NCBI GenBank assembly: GCA_947453445.1
Contig: CANGGP010000024.1
Location: forward strand, 1-43,399
Reading direction: 5' to 3'
Length of the DNA: 43,399 nucleotides
Origin: Sphingobacteriaceae bacterium
GTDB taxonomy: Bacteria; Bacteroidota; Bacteroidia; B-17B0; Aurantibacillaceae
The position numbers were made by a program, and so were the translations under genes. The notes beneath the pieces are model-generated. The model saw nothing but the letters and a program-made list of their open reading frames with translations, did not search any database and was not told the origin of the DNA. Positions 34,962 to 43,399 of this stretch are shown here, in pieces. Position 1 is the first letter of the stretch. Every line of letters starts with the position of its first letter.

Positions 34962-34995
34962 CAAAAATAATTTTTTATCCGATTTAAAGTCCAAA
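34962..34995 (-). promoter_or_regulatory. Bacteroidota-type promoter for SET-pth-holB
   Basis: On the minus strand TTTG (34995-34992), 22 bases, then TATTTTTG (34969-34962) matches the pattern. The box ends 8 bases before the ATG at 34953, implying an almost leaderless transcript. Confidence 0.55.
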
Positions 34996-35102
34996 ATTCA
35001 AAAAATGTTGGTAAGTATTCTGTACCTGCATAACCTCAAATATCAAGCCTGGATGAATAAAATCTGTTTTTAGAGGGTCAATCAAAAAATGGTGTCATTT
35101 GA

Positions 35103-35840
35103 TTACAAATACCCTTTGGCAATTTGTTTAAAGGCTTCGTTGGTTTTTGCTTCTTCAACGGGTATACAGCAGATGTCATCTTCGGTAATCACCAACAATT
35201 TGTGACAATATTTAAGTAATAAATCCAAATCGTGCGAACTGATTAAAATACATTTTTGTGCTTCTTCACACAATCGCTTGAGCATGATTAACAAGTCGTG
35301 TTTGGCCGCGTAATCTAAAAAGGCAGTAGGTTCATCCAATAAAATTACATCGGTTTGCTGCGCCAAGGCTTTGGCAATTACTGTGCGTTGAAAATAACCG
35401 TCGCTCAATTCCTCCAAAAAACGGTGTTGATGATGCTGTAATCCACACAGTTTAATAGCCTCTTCAACCACCTTCATTTGTTCGGCATTTAATTGGTTGA
35501 GGGCATTGGTATAAGGCATCATGCCTGCTTGCACCACGTCGATGACAGTTAAATTAAAACCACCAAATTTTTCAGTTAAAACCACTGCCACCTTTTTGGC
35601 CAAAACTTCATAAGCATCGTCATTAACCGCAATGCCATCGATCAAAATTTCTCCCTTTAACAAGGGTAATAAACCGGCTATGCTTTTTAAGAGGGTTGAT
35701 TTGCCCACACCGTTTAAGCCAACAATGCCAACCAATTGCGAAGCATCAAAGGCCAAATTCAAATCTTTGAGCACTTGCACAATTTGCCCTGATTTTTTAT
35801 ACCCTAGCTGTACATCCGATATTTTTATGCGCTGCTTCAT
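35103..35840 (-). CDS. ABC transporter ATP-binding protein, FecE/BtuD type
   Basis: This 245-residue ATPase has Walker A GLNGVGKST (41-49), a signature LSDGYFQR (145-152), Walker B VILLDEP (165-171) and the switch histidine in SSHD (His203). The signature motif reads LSDGY where LSGGQ is usual; this form is uncommon but keeps the key Ser and Gly. The protein powers import through the permease encoded 4 bases upstream, at the inner membrane. The substrate is probably an iron complex or cobalamin, judging from the FecCD-type permease. It is the last gene of the mfd-kinase-transporter unit. Confidence 0.9.
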   Translation of the reverse strand: MKQRIKISDVQLGYKKSGQIVQVLKDLNLAFDASQLVGIVGLNGVGKSTLLKSIAGLLPLLKGEILIDGIAVNDDAYEVLAKKVAVVLTEKFGGFNLTVIDVVQAGMMPYTNALNQLNAEQMKVVEEAIKLCGLQHHQHRFLEELSDGYFQRTVIAKALAQQTDVILLDEPTAFLDYAAKHDLLIMLKRLCEEAQKCILISSHDLDLLLKYCHKLLVITEDDICCIPVEEAKTNEAFKQIAKGYL

Positions 35841-35844
35841 GCCT

Positions 35845-36828
35845 TTACCATTGTTTGTTTTTAAACATCAAATAAATCACCAGCGGCGCGCCAATAAATG
35901 TGGTAATCATGTTAATGGGCAAGGCCATGTGTTTAATCAAGGAATGGGCAAAAGCATCGGCAAACAATAATAAAATAGGACCCAAGAACAAACAAGCTGC
36001 CAAATGCACCTGTTGTTTTGATACCTGAAACAACATGCGCGACAAGATGGGCACGGCAATCCCCACAAAGGCGATTGGTCCGCAATATGCTGTGATAATG
36101 CCCGTTAAGGACGAAGAAATTAAAATAAGCCAAAACCTTTTTTGTTTCACCGACACGCCCAAGTTTTGCGCGTACAGCTGACCCAATAAGAAGGCATTTA
36201 ATGGTTTAATAAAAAATAGCAATAAGCCCAATACGATTAGTGTGCTGCCGGCCAACAATGGAATGTCTTGTAAATTGGTGGTACTCATAGAACCCATGCT
36301 CCATAACACAAAATTTTTCAAACTTTCGGGTTCAGCAAAATACTCTATAACGGTTTGCAGGGCGCCGCATATTTGCGATATCATTAAACCGATTAAAAGT
36401 AAAATCACATTTTTCTTAACACGCACCGCAATGCTTAAAATTAAGATGGTCATGGCAAAACTGCCCACAATCGATGACAATACGGTATAGGCCTTGGCCC
36501 AAAAAAAGCCCGGTAAAAAATGTAATCCCGAGCCTGCCATTACCGACAGTGCCACTGCCAATGAGGCGCCCGAACTAATGCCAAGCACATAAGGTCCGGC
36601 CAAAGGATTTCTAAAAATAACCTGCAAAATTAAGCCCGAAACCGAAAGAGCCGCCCCGGCCAATATGGCGGTGATTGTTTTTGGTAAACGTATTTGGTAA
36701 AAAATAAAATCAGCGCTTAAATCCGAAAAGTTCAATGACTCAGAGCCGCCAAAAAATAAACTCATGTAAATTCCAATACAAAAAAGCAAAAACAAGAGTA
36801 TAAATTTTGCAGCATTCGACATTTTCAC
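35845..36828 (-). CDS. FecCD/BtuC-type ABC transporter permease
   Basis: This 327-residue protein has about nine to ten membrane helices and the family's conserved segments: FYQIRLPKTITAILAGAALS, GLILQVIFRNPLAGPYVLGI (residues ~64-83), SGASLAVALSVMAGSG, and GIITAYCGPIAFVGIAVPIL near the coupling site. Such permeases form dimers and import ferric siderophores, heme or vitamin B12. It lies between the binding protein (3 bases upstream) and the ATPase (4 bases downstream), so all parts of the importer are in one unit. A second possible start is the methionine two codons later. Confidence 0.93.
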   Translation of the reverse strand: MKMSNAAKFILLFLLFCIGIYMSLFFGGSESLNFSDLSADFIFYQIRLPKTITAILAGAALSVSGLILQVIFRNPLAGPYVLGISSGASLAVALSVMAGSGLHFLPGFFWAKAYTVLSSIVGSFAMTILILSIAVRVKKNVILLLIGLMISQICGALQTVIEYFAEPESLKNFVLWSMGSMSTTNLQDIPLLAGSTLIVLGLLLFFIKPLNAFLLGQLYAQNLGVSVKQKRFWLILISSSLTGIITAYCGPIAFVGIAVPILSRMLFQVSKQQVHLAACLFLGPILLLFADAFAHSLIKHMALPINMITTFIGAPLVIYLMFKNKQW

Positions 36829-36831
36829 AAG

Positions 36832-37980
36832 CTAATTTAAGTGTTTATAATAATAAAAACTTGTGTTTTCTTTACTTTTTAATTCGGGATGAAATACTTG
36901 AATTAAATCGTTTAGAATGCGGTCGGGAAACAACAATCCGTCTTCCCAATAATTGCTGTAACCATACGCATTTAAATGTAAATTGTTGTTGTAAACCTTT
37001 TTGTTTTTAAAGGCTTTAAAATTGGCATAACGGTTTTCGGCTTGCAGCATATCGGCGCATGTTTTATAATTCGATGGATTGATCCAATAATCGGCATCCT
37101 TTGCCTTTACATACACTTGTTCAAAGCTCAAGGGAATACTCCCTACAGATGAATTATCCTGCCACAAATAATTCGCGCCGGCATCCTTTAACAAGGTGGC
37201 CATAAAACTGGTCCCACCGGGCATGTACCACACATCCCCAAATTTAGCTTCGGTAAATACAGCCGGTTTAGTCTTTGCTGTTGCCGCCAAATTTTTTAAT
37301 CGCAGGTATTTAATTTGTGTGCTGTCGAACAAAACATTGGCCAATGAATCTTTATTTAAAAAAGCGGCGATTAATTTTATCCATTCGGCCCGCGCTAAAG
37401 GATTTTCTTCCAAATGGTCGACGATGATGCAGTTTGGAATTTTACTTAACTGCAATTTTTTGTCAATATCCTTTTCGCCTTCACCCATGCCAAACGAAAA
37501 AATAATTTGGGGTTGAATGCGCAAGGTTTTTTCGAGGTCAATTTGCGGACTCAAAGCCAATTCGGCCAATGCAGCGTTTTGGTGTTTTTTAATGATGTTG
37601 GGATTGCCTATATAATGCATGTCATCGACCGCAATTAATGCTGCGAGCGACGACAGGGCATCCAACATATTGGCATACAAACTGCCCAATGCGGCCACTT
37701 TGTTTACCGGTGTTTTCACAATTGTAAATGCTTTGTGCTTCATGGCCAAACCATTGGTGTCATTGGCCAACAAAAACCTGGCCGTTGTATCGTGGTTGCG
37801 GCGATTGCCAAAAAGGTAAATACATTTATGCGTTTTATATTGTTTTAAGGAAAAACGTTTGGCGTATAACAAATCATCTTTTGATTCTATCGGCCCCTGT
37901 TTTTGCGACGGCGCATTGTTTTGTTGACAGGCACATGACAAAATAACCAATAATAGATATGTAAAGAATTTATGCAACAT
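36832..37980 (-). CDS. ABC transporter substrate-binding lipoprotein (iron/cobalamin type)
   Basis: This 382-residue protein has a lipoprotein signal (MLHKFFTYLLLVILSCAC) and the two-lobed fold of cluster A-II (FepB/BtuF) binding proteins: FTIVKTPVNKVAALGSLYAN, LEKTLRIQPQIIFSFGMGEG, KPAVFTEAKFGDVWYMPGGT and SFMATLLKDAGANYLW. In Bacteroidota such proteins are anchored facing the periplasm and deliver iron complexes or B12 to the permease. The start overlaps the end of the kinase gene by 11 bases (ATGTTGCATAA). No TonB-dependent receptor is seen next to it, so the outer membrane partner must be encoded elsewhere. Confidence 0.9.
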   Translation of the reverse strand: MLHKFFTYLLLVILSCACQQNNAPSQKQGPIESKDDLLYAKRFSLKQYKTHKCIYLFGNRRNHDTTARFLLANDTNGLAMKHKAFTIVKTPVNKVAALGSLYANMLDALSSLAALIAVDDMHYIGNPNIIKKHQNAALAELALSPQIDLEKTLRIQPQIIFSFGMGEGEKDIDKKLQLSKIPNCIIVDHLEENPLARAEWIKLIAAFLNKDSLANVLFDSTQIKYLRLKNLAATAKTKPAVFTEAKFGDVWYMPGGTSFMATLLKDAGANYLWQDNSSVGSIPLSFEQVYVKAKDADYWINPSNYKTCADMLQAENRYANFKAFKNKKVYNNNLHLNAYGYSNYWEDGLLFPDRILNDLIQVFHPELKSKENTSFYYYKHLN

Positions 37981-38944
37981 TGAATACTATTTCAAATATG
38001 CTGCCTTGGGGTTCATTGGCCAAAAGGCGAATGCGACCACTGTGTTTGTTTACAATGTTTTGTACAATGTACAAACCCAAACCGGTGCCTTTTGTTTGTC
38101 GGGTTTCTTCATTGCCAATACGGTAAAAACGCTCAAAAACTTTTTCTCTGTCGGCTACGGCAATCCCAAAACCGTTATCGATTACTTGAAGACGAATAAG
38201 CCGATTTTCGGCCGACAATTGTAAGTTTATTTTTTTGTCGCTGCCACTGTATTTAATGGCATTGTCGATTAAATTGGTAACGATTGAAGGAAAGGTTTGC
38301 ACATCAACGGCATAAAACACATCCTTTTGAATATTTAAATGCAATTGACCATTTTGTAATTCCTTTTTGTAATAACGTTCGGCAAGCGCAGTTAATAAAT
38401 CACTAATGTTTTCGGTGCCGGCATTAAAACGATAATCAGTACTATCCATTCTGCTGGCCAGTAGCACATTGTCGATGAGTTTATTTAAACGCTCATTTTC
38501 TTGTAAAGCCGATTGAATAATGTCGTTTTGTACTTCGGTGCTCAGTTTTTGTTTTAACAAGGTTTGTAATTGCAACTTGGTTGCCGAAATGGGCGTTTTT
38601 AATTCGTGCGTGATGCTCAAGAAAAAATTTTGTTGTTGGTTTTTTAGATCTGCTTCTTTATCAATGGCTTTTTTTACCTTGTACATGCCAAACAACAAAA
38701 GCAATAAAAAAACGGTGCCTTCGCACACAATCATAATTGTTTGTGTTTGGTGGCGCTGATGCAAGGCATCTACTTTATCTTTTAATTCTAATTCGCGACT
38801 AATCGACAACTCGAGTAATTTTTGTTGTTCGTTCATGATGTTGGTGCTTTGGCGCACCAAAAGCACTTCCCACCAAATAAACTGCATTAAAATATAGCCG
38901 AATAAAATGGTTAATATGGCGCCCGATCGCGAATTAATTTTCAT
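37970..38944 (-). CDS. Membrane sensor histidine kinase
   Basis: This 324-residue kinase has two membrane helices (~8-30 and ~68-90) around a short periplasmic or linker segment of about 40 residues. Then comes the H box FFLSITHELKTPISATKLQL with His113, the N box VTNLIDNAIKYS, DNGFGIAV and GTGLGLYIVQNI. It autophosphorylates and should donate to a response regulator, but none is encoded in the window. It sits between mfd and an ABC importer with 11-base overlaps on both sides, so it is translationally coupled to both. Sensing linked to the imported substrate is possible but not shown. Confidence 0.92.
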   Translation of the reverse strand: MKINSRSGAILTILFGYILMQFIWWEVLLVRQSTNIMNEQQKLLELSISRELELKDKVDALHQRHQTQTIMIVCEGTVFLLLLLFGMYKVKKAIDKEADLKNQQQNFFLSITHELKTPISATKLQLQTLLKQKLSTEVQNDIIQSALQENERLNKLIDNVLLASRMDSTDYRFNAGTENISDLLTALAERYYKKELQNGQLHLNIQKDVFYAVDVQTFPSIVTNLIDNAIKYSGSDKKINLQLSAENRLIRLQVIDNGFGIAVADREKVFERFYRIGNEETRQTKGTGLGLYIVQNIVNKHSGRIRLLANEPQGSIFEIVFNVA

Positions 38945-41900
38945 TTGAAATGGATGAAGGCAAGTTAATCATTTGTTCAATATCTGCCAGCAATTCAGAT
39001 GCTCTATCGATGCTATGAACATCTTCAACTGTGAGGTGTAATTTTTCGTGTTGTTCTTTTAAAGTGCAAAGTCGCGGGTATTTTTGAGCGTAGGCTAAAA
39101 CGGCCATAAACATTGGACTGCCAAAATAATCGCTTTGTTTTTTGCTTAAAAAATAGGCTTTCATTTTTCTGTTTTTCAGAATCAATTTTTCAAAGCCCAG
39201 GTGCATGGCCTTCCAACGCATGCGCACCACATTAATCAATTCTATGGCTTCCTTTGGTACCGGACCAAAACGATCGCGTAAACTTGCTTCAAATTTAATT
39301 AGGTCTTCTTCTTTGGTGATGTTATCCAATTCGCGGTACAGCAACAAACGTTCAGTTAAACTTCCCACATAGGCATCCGGAATCAACAATTGTAAATCGG
39401 TTTCAATTACGGTTTCTTTTACAAATTGGCGTGAGAAAACAGTTTTGTCAGTTTCTTCATCGCCGCCTACTGCTGCTTGATACCAATCTTCTTCTTTTAA
39501 TTCTTCAATGGCTTCGTTTAATATTTTCATATAGGTATCAAAGCCCATATCATTGATAAAACCACTTTGTTCGCCGCCCAATAAATTACCGGCACCTCGA
39601 ATATCCAAATCGCGCATGGCAATTTGAAAACCGCTGCCTAAATCACTGAAATCAACAATGGCCTTTAAACGTTTGCGGGCTTCACCGGTAAGCATAATGG
39701 ATGAAGGGGCCAACAAATAACAAAAAGCTTTTTTATTACTTCGGCCTACCCTGCCCCGCATTTGGTGTAAATCGCTTAAACCAAAATTTTGCGCATCGTT
39801 AATAATGATCGTGTTTGCGTTGCTAATGTCTAAACCACTTTCAATAATGGTGGTGGCGACCAAAATATCGTAATCACCTTCCATAAAACCAAGCATAACG
39901 TCTTCGAGCTTGTCGCCATCCATTTGGCCGTGACCAATGGCAATGCGCGCATCGGGCACCAAGCGTTGAATGATGCCGGTCATTTCGGTGATACTTTGCA
40001 CTTTGTTGTGTACAAAAAACACTTGGCCGCCGCGGTTCATTTCATATGTAATGGCATCGCGAATCAACACCTCATCAAAAGTGTGCAATTCGGTAAGTAC
40101 GGGATAACGGTTTGGCGGTGGCGTTGAAATTACCGATAAATCGCGGGCACCCATTAAACTAAATTGTAAAGTGCGCGGAATCGGCGTTGCCGTTAATGTT
40201 AATGTATCAATGTTGGCTTTAAATGTTTTGAGTTTGTCTTTTACACCTACACCAAATTTTTGTTCTTCATCGATGATGAGTAAACCTAAATCTTTAAAAT
40301 GAAGGTCTTTGCTTACCAAGCGGTGTGTGCCAATCATGATGTCGATTTTGCCTTCGGCCAGGCGTTTAAAAATATCTTTTTGTTCTTTGGCGCTTCTAAA
40401 ACGGTTTATGTAATCAACAGTGCAAGGCAAATCTTTTAAGCGTTCTTTAAATGTTTGAAAATGTTGGTAGGCCAAAATGGTGGTGGGCACCAAAACCGCC
40501 ACTTGTTTTCCGTCGCACACAGCTTTAAAAGCCGCACGCACGGCAATTTCAGTTTTACCAAAACCTACATCACCGCATACCAAACGGTCCATGGGATGTG
40601 GTTTTTCCATGTCCTTTTTCACATCATTGGTCACTTTTATTTGATCGGGTGTATCCTCGTAAATAAACGAAGCTTCCAATTCGTACTGCATGTAATTGTC
40701 TTTGGGAAAAGCATGACCCGGTTTGGCTTTGCGCTCGGCATACAATTTAATTAAATCGTAAGCCAACAATTTTACATTGCGTTTGGTTTTATTTTTTAAT
40801 GTTTGCCAGGTGCTGCTGCCCAGTTTATCGATGCGTGGCACTTGCCCTTCTTTGCCGCTGAATTTGCTGATGCGGTGCAAACTGTGAATACTCACATAAA
40901 GCACATCATTGTCTTTAAACAACAACTTTACACTCTCTTGTTCTTGCCCGTTGATGTTGAGTTTTTGTAAACCGGCAAAGCGTCCAATTCCGTGATCGAT
41001 ATGGGTGACATAATCACCCGGATTTAAAGTGAGTAGCTCTTTAATGGTAAAAGCTTCGGCACTTTTATTTTTTAATTCTTTTAGTCGAAAGCGGTGGTAA
41101 CGCTCAAACACTTGGTGGTCGGTGTAAATGGCCACTTTTAAATCATCATCAATAAAACCTTCGTGAATGTTGAGCGAATGGTGTTCAATTAATGTGTCGT
41201 AAGTACGGTGTTCTTTGGCCAGCAAATCATTAAAAATTGAAATTAAACGATCGGCTTGGCGCTGGTTATCGGTTAAAAAATAATTGCGGTAAGCTTTGGT
41301 TTTGTTTTCTTTTAGATTGGCAACCAGCAGATCAAAATTTTTATTAAAACTTGGTTGCGGTTTTTGGTTAAATTCTACTGCCGTGGCTGAAAAGGAAGTC
41401 TGCACGCCATATTCAAGGGTTTTGAAAGCCTTTATTTGAAGCAACAATTCTTCACCCGAGGCAAATAAAGTAGTAGGTGTTAATTGATTGATTTCGCCCG
41501 ACAAAGTCTCAAATGCTTTGATGGCTACTTTCATTTTTTTGTCGAGCACATCCAAACAATATTTGGCATCTTCAAAACAGAGTATGGTGTTTTCCGCATC
41601 AAAATAATCAAGCAGGGTTACTTTTTGTTCGGTAAAAAGTGCTGAATTAATATTTGGTAAAATGGTCACAAAATCAAAAGTGGCATTTGATAATTGACTT
41701 GTGGGATCAAAGGTTTTAATGGCTTCTACATCGTTTCCAAACAATTCGATGCGGTAAGGGTATTCGTTGGCGAAAGAATAAATATCAATAATGCCACCGC
41801 GAATGCTGAACTGACCGGGTTCGTAAACAAAATCAACCCTTTCGAAGTGGTAAGAAATTAAAAACTCAGAGATAAAATCGATGGATAATTTTTCGCCTTT

Positions 41901-42320
41901 TTTGATGCGTAAAATGGTTTGCAGCAATTGTTTTTTAAGACTTACCTTTTCGCTTAATGCTTGCGGGTATGTTACCAATACGCCTTTAAAATGTTCTTTC
42001 GATAAGCGGTTTAAAACTTCGGTGCGTTCTTGAATATTTGCATTCGTAGTTTTTTCTTCTTGATAAGGTTGCCTGTAACTTTCAGGAAAGAACAATACGT
42101 TGTTGTCGCCCATTAAGGCATCAATATCATTGTACAGATAAGCGGCTTTTTCTTTATCGGAAGCCACCAGCAAAATATTTTTTTGATGTTGTGTGCTGAT
42201 ACTTTTGATGATAAAGGACAAAGAAGATCCGTTCAAACCCCTTAACCAAAGGTTTTTGTTAAAATCGAGTAATTGAACTTTCGCTTCGAAAATACTCTCT
42301 AATGGGGACTCGTGAAGCAT
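38934..42320 (-). CDS. mfd: Transcription-repair coupling factor Mfd
   Basis: This 1128-residue protein (the E. coli form is 1148) has the full Mfd order: a UvrB-like N-terminal part (PESYRQPYQEEKTTNANIQE, FSIRGGIIDIYSFANEYPYR), the RNA polymerase-binding domain (LNPGDYVTHIDHGIGRFAGL), the helicase with Walker A GDVGFGKTEIAVRA, DEEQ box and ILVATTIIESGLDI, RGRVGRSNKKAFCYLL, and the C-terminal TRCF domain. It removes stalled RNA polymerase and recruits UvrA. The frame extends to 42458, but the ATG at 42320 fits family length and lies downstream of a good promoter at 42398-42431; a further TACCTTTG box at 42337-42330 is just before it. It overlaps the kinase gene by 11 bases. Confidence 0.95.
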   Translation of the reverse strand: MLHESPLESIFEAKVQLLDFNKNLWLRGLNGSSLSFIIKSISTQHQKNILLVASDKEKAAYLYNDIDALMGDNNVLFFPESYRQPYQEEKTTNANIQERTEVLNRLSKEHFKGVLVTYPQALSEKVSLKKQLLQTILRIKKGEKLSIDFISEFLISYHFERVDFVYEPGQFSIRGGIIDIYSFANEYPYRIELFGNDVEAIKTFDPTSQLSNATFDFVTILPNINSALFTEQKVTLLDYFDAENTILCFEDAKYCLDVLDKKMKVAIKAFETLSGEINQLTPTTLFASGEELLLQIKAFKTLEYGVQTSFSATAVEFNQKPQPSFNKNFDLLVANLKENKTKAYRNYFLTDNQRQADRLISIFNDLLAKEHRTYDTLIEHHSLNIHEGFIDDDLKVAIYTDHQVFERYHRFRLKELKNKSAEAFTIKELLTLNPGDYVTHIDHGIGRFAGLQKLNINGQEQESVKLLFKDNDVLYVSIHSLHRISKFSGKEGQVPRIDKLGSSTWQTLKNKTKRNVKLLAYDLIKLYAERKAKPGHAFPKDNYMQYELEASFIYEDTPDQIKVTNDVKKDMEKPHPMDRLVCGDVGFGKTEIAVRAAFKAVCDGKQVAVLVPTTILAYQHFQTFKERLKDLPCTVDYINRFRSAKEQKDIFKRLAEGKIDIMIGTHRLVSKDLHFKDLGLLIIDEEQKFGVGVKDKLKTFKANIDTLTLTATPIPRTLQFSLMGARDLSVISTPPPNRYPVLTELHTFDEVLIRDAITYEMNRGGQVFFVHNKVQSITEMTGIIQRLVPDARIAIGHGQMDGDKLEDVMLGFMEGDYDILVATTIIESGLDISNANTIIINDAQNFGLSDLHQMRGRVGRSNKKAFCYLLAPSSIMLTGEARKRLKAIVDFSDLGSGFQIAMRDLDIRGAGNLLGGEQSGFINDMGFDTYMKILNEAIEELKEEDWYQAAVGGDEETDKTVFSRQFVKETVIETDLQLLIPDAYVGSLTERLLLYRELDNITKEEDLIKFEASLRDRFGPVPKEAIELINVVRMRWKAMHLGFEKLILKNRKMKAYFLSKKQSDYFGSPMFMAVLAYAQKYPRLCTLKEQHEKLHLTVEDVHSIDRASELLADIEQMINLPSSISNEN

Positions 42321-42397
42321 TGGCGCCGGCAAAGGTAATATATTCTTCAAATTGATGGGTACGGAATGAATATTCCTGAAAAAAGATAAGATTCGTG

Positions 42398-42431
42398 CAA
42401 AATTAAGCCATTTAGGTTGGAGGCTTTCAAA
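42398..42431 (-). promoter_or_regulatory. Bacteroidota-type promoter for the mfd operon
   Basis: On the minus strand TTTG (42431-42428), 22 bases, then TAATTTTG (42405-42398). It predicts a start of transcription near 42391, inside the longest possible mfd frame, and so supports the ATG at 42320. Confidence 0.55.
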
Positions 42432-42540
42432 AAAAGGGGGCATCAAAACCTTTGGCATGCAGCATGCATCAAGGCATTGGGGGCAATGTAGCCAAATGCG
42501 CCGTATTTTGTTTATTCTGCCGCATTTAACATCTATAAGG

Positions 42541-42571
42541 TTGTATTATTAATTGTGGTTCTATATATTTG
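42541..42571 (+). promoter_or_regulatory. Bacteroidota-type promoter for the Omp28-like gene
   Basis: TTG (42541-42543), 20 bases, then TATATTTG (42564-42571). It is 34 bases upstream of the ATG at 42606, giving a leader of about 28 bases. This is the cleanest promoter in the window. Confidence 0.65.
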
Positions 42572-42605
42572 TTAACACATTAGTAATAATTTAGAAACTA
42601 TCAAC

Positions 42606-43399
42606 ATGAAAAAAAATCTACTTGCTTTTAGCGTAGTATTATTGGCGGCTTTCGCCAATGCACAAACGCCTCGTCTTTGTTTGTATGAGGAATTTACGGG
42701 TGAAACCTGTCCTCCTTGTGCTTCAACCAATCCGGGCTTGAACAATTTATTATTGTCAGCAACCAATGCCACCAAAATTGTGGCGATTAAATGGCAAGTG
42801 CCTATTCCTTCTGCGCCTAGCAACACATGGTCATTATACAAAACCAATCAAGCTGAAATTGACTGGAGATACCGTTCAACTGCGAGTGGTGGATATGGTT
42901 ACAATCCAGCCGTAACATATGCGCCTTTCGGTAAAATTGACGGTCAAAGTCAAGCTGTTTTCGGCGCAACCGGCAGCAGCGTTGATCACCCGGCTAACTT
43001 AACCAATGCCATGATTGCCACTGCGCAATCTTTTACCTCAGCTTTCTCGGTGACGATGAACCGCGCTTGGGATGTTTCAGGTGCGATTAATTTAACTGTA
43101 AACATTCAAGCCACTGCGCCTTTTACTGCTTCTGGAAATTTAATTTTCCGTACGGTAATGGTTGAGCGTTTAATCAACTTCTCGGTTCAACCGGGCACCA
43201 ATGGTGAAAAAGATTTTTATGATGCGGCGATTAAATCATACGGTACTTCACAAACCACAGGTTTACAAACCGGTGTGTCGATGGCACCTACTTGGACAGT
43301 TGGTCAATCACAAACTTTTACTTTAAGCTGTATGCCGCCAACTTACGTTCGTAAGAAAAGCGAAATTGCTTTTGTAGGCTTTATTCAAGATGATGGCAA
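42606..43399 (+). CDS. Omp28-like exported protein with CxxC motif, 3' end outside window
   Basis: A frame opens at ATG 42606 and stays open to the last base, giving 264 residues without a stop. The signal peptide is MKKNLLAFSVVLLAAFANAQ. It is directly followed by LCLYEEFTGETCPPC, a thioredoxin-like CxxC segment that marks the Omp28-related family of Bacteroidota outer membrane or surface proteins. Further parts are NATKIVAIKWQVPIPS, YNPAVTYAPFGKIDG and a beta-rich C-terminal part (INLTVNIQATAPFTASGNLI). Many relatives end in a T9SS sorting domain; that part would lie beyond the window. The CPPC pair could be redox active or structural. Confidence 0.88.
   Translation, partial: MKKNLLAFSVVLLAAFANAQTPRLCLYEEFTGETCPPCASTNPGLNNLLLSATNATKIVAIKWQVPIPSAPSNTWSLYKTNQAEIDWRYRSTASGGYGYNPAVTYAPFGKIDGQSQAVFGATGSSVDHPANLTNAMIATAQSFTSAFSVTMNRAWDVSGAINLTVNIQATAPFTASGNLIFRTVMVERLINFSVQPGTNGEKDFYDAAIKSYGTSQTTGLQTGVSMAPTWTVGQSQTFTLSCMPPTYVRKKSEIAFVGFIQDDG

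Noticed and set aside
42321-42458. N-terminal extension of Mfd to the ATG at 42458
   Set aside because: The extra 46 residues have no family counterpart and precede the best promoter, so the ATG at 42320 was chosen.
42450-42515. GCATGCAGCATGC and TTTGGC/GCCAAA symmetry downstream of the mfd start region
   Set aside because: Short and loose symmetry without a T tract or regular spacing; likely chance.
42572-42847. 91-codon minus-strand frame at the start of the Omp28-like gene
   Set aside because: Opposite a clear signal peptide and CxxC family motif on the plus strand, and without its own support.

Overview
The window looks like a chromosomal stretch of a Bacteroidota bacterium. The coding DNA is AT-rich. 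Four surface proteins end in type IX secretion (T9SS) type A sorting domains. There are SprB-type repeats, an Omp28-type protein, and exported proteins whose signal peptides often end in AQ or SQ. Shine-Dalgarno sequences are scarce, and several genes are preceded by the Bacteroidota promoter pattern TTG or TTTG, about 20 bases, then TAnnTTTG. I cannot place it to genus; no rRNA, tRNA, transposase, phage or CRISPR gene was seen.

Layout. 1-6398: surface and envelope proteins (a T9SS adhesin cut by the window start, an exported ankyrin protein, a lipoprotein, a second T9SS protein, and a C1q/tail-fibre-like exported protein). 6801-8261: an ArnT/PMT-type membrane glycosyltransferase. 8566-10651 (minus strand): a compact sulfur cluster with a sulfide:quinone-oxidoreductase-like flavoprotein, a TusE/DsrC-like protein and a DsrE2-like protein. 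11152-15939: a 1595-residue T9SS adhesin with a glycine-rich head, SprB repeats and twelve Ig-like units, eight of them nearly identical and 204 bp long. 16311-18994: a PepSY-like periplasmic protein and a TolA-like Ala/Lys/Glu coiled-coil protein. 19128-25707: an apparent operon of a GltD-like flavoprotein with added ferredoxin domain, both subunits of a 2-oxoacid:ferredoxin oxidoreductase, and an LtaS-type sulfatase. 25792-32818: two small lipoproteins, two class V aminotransferase-like enzymes, and a large T9SS beta-helix protein between them. 32801-34953 (minus): SET-domain protein, peptidyl-tRNA hydrolase and DNA polymerase III delta-prime. 35103-42320 (minus): a tightly packed operon of mfd, a sensor kinase and an iron/cobalamin-type ABC importer. 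42606-end: an Omp28-like protein cut by the window end.

How the genes may work together. The flavoprotein next to the 2-oxoacid oxidoreductase could connect NAD(P)H with ferredoxin. The sulfur cluster could oxidise sulfide at the membrane and pass persulfide sulfur to DsrC/DsrE-type carriers. The importer could be sensed or controlled by the kinase that shares its transcript. All three are inferences from gene order and family knowledge.

The most interesting non-genic signals are a degenerate heptamer tandem repeat (NAATCTG) in two separate intergenic regions, a GC-richer structured element between 8360 and 8520, several palindromes, and promoter boxes so close to start codons that some transcripts may be nearly leaderless.
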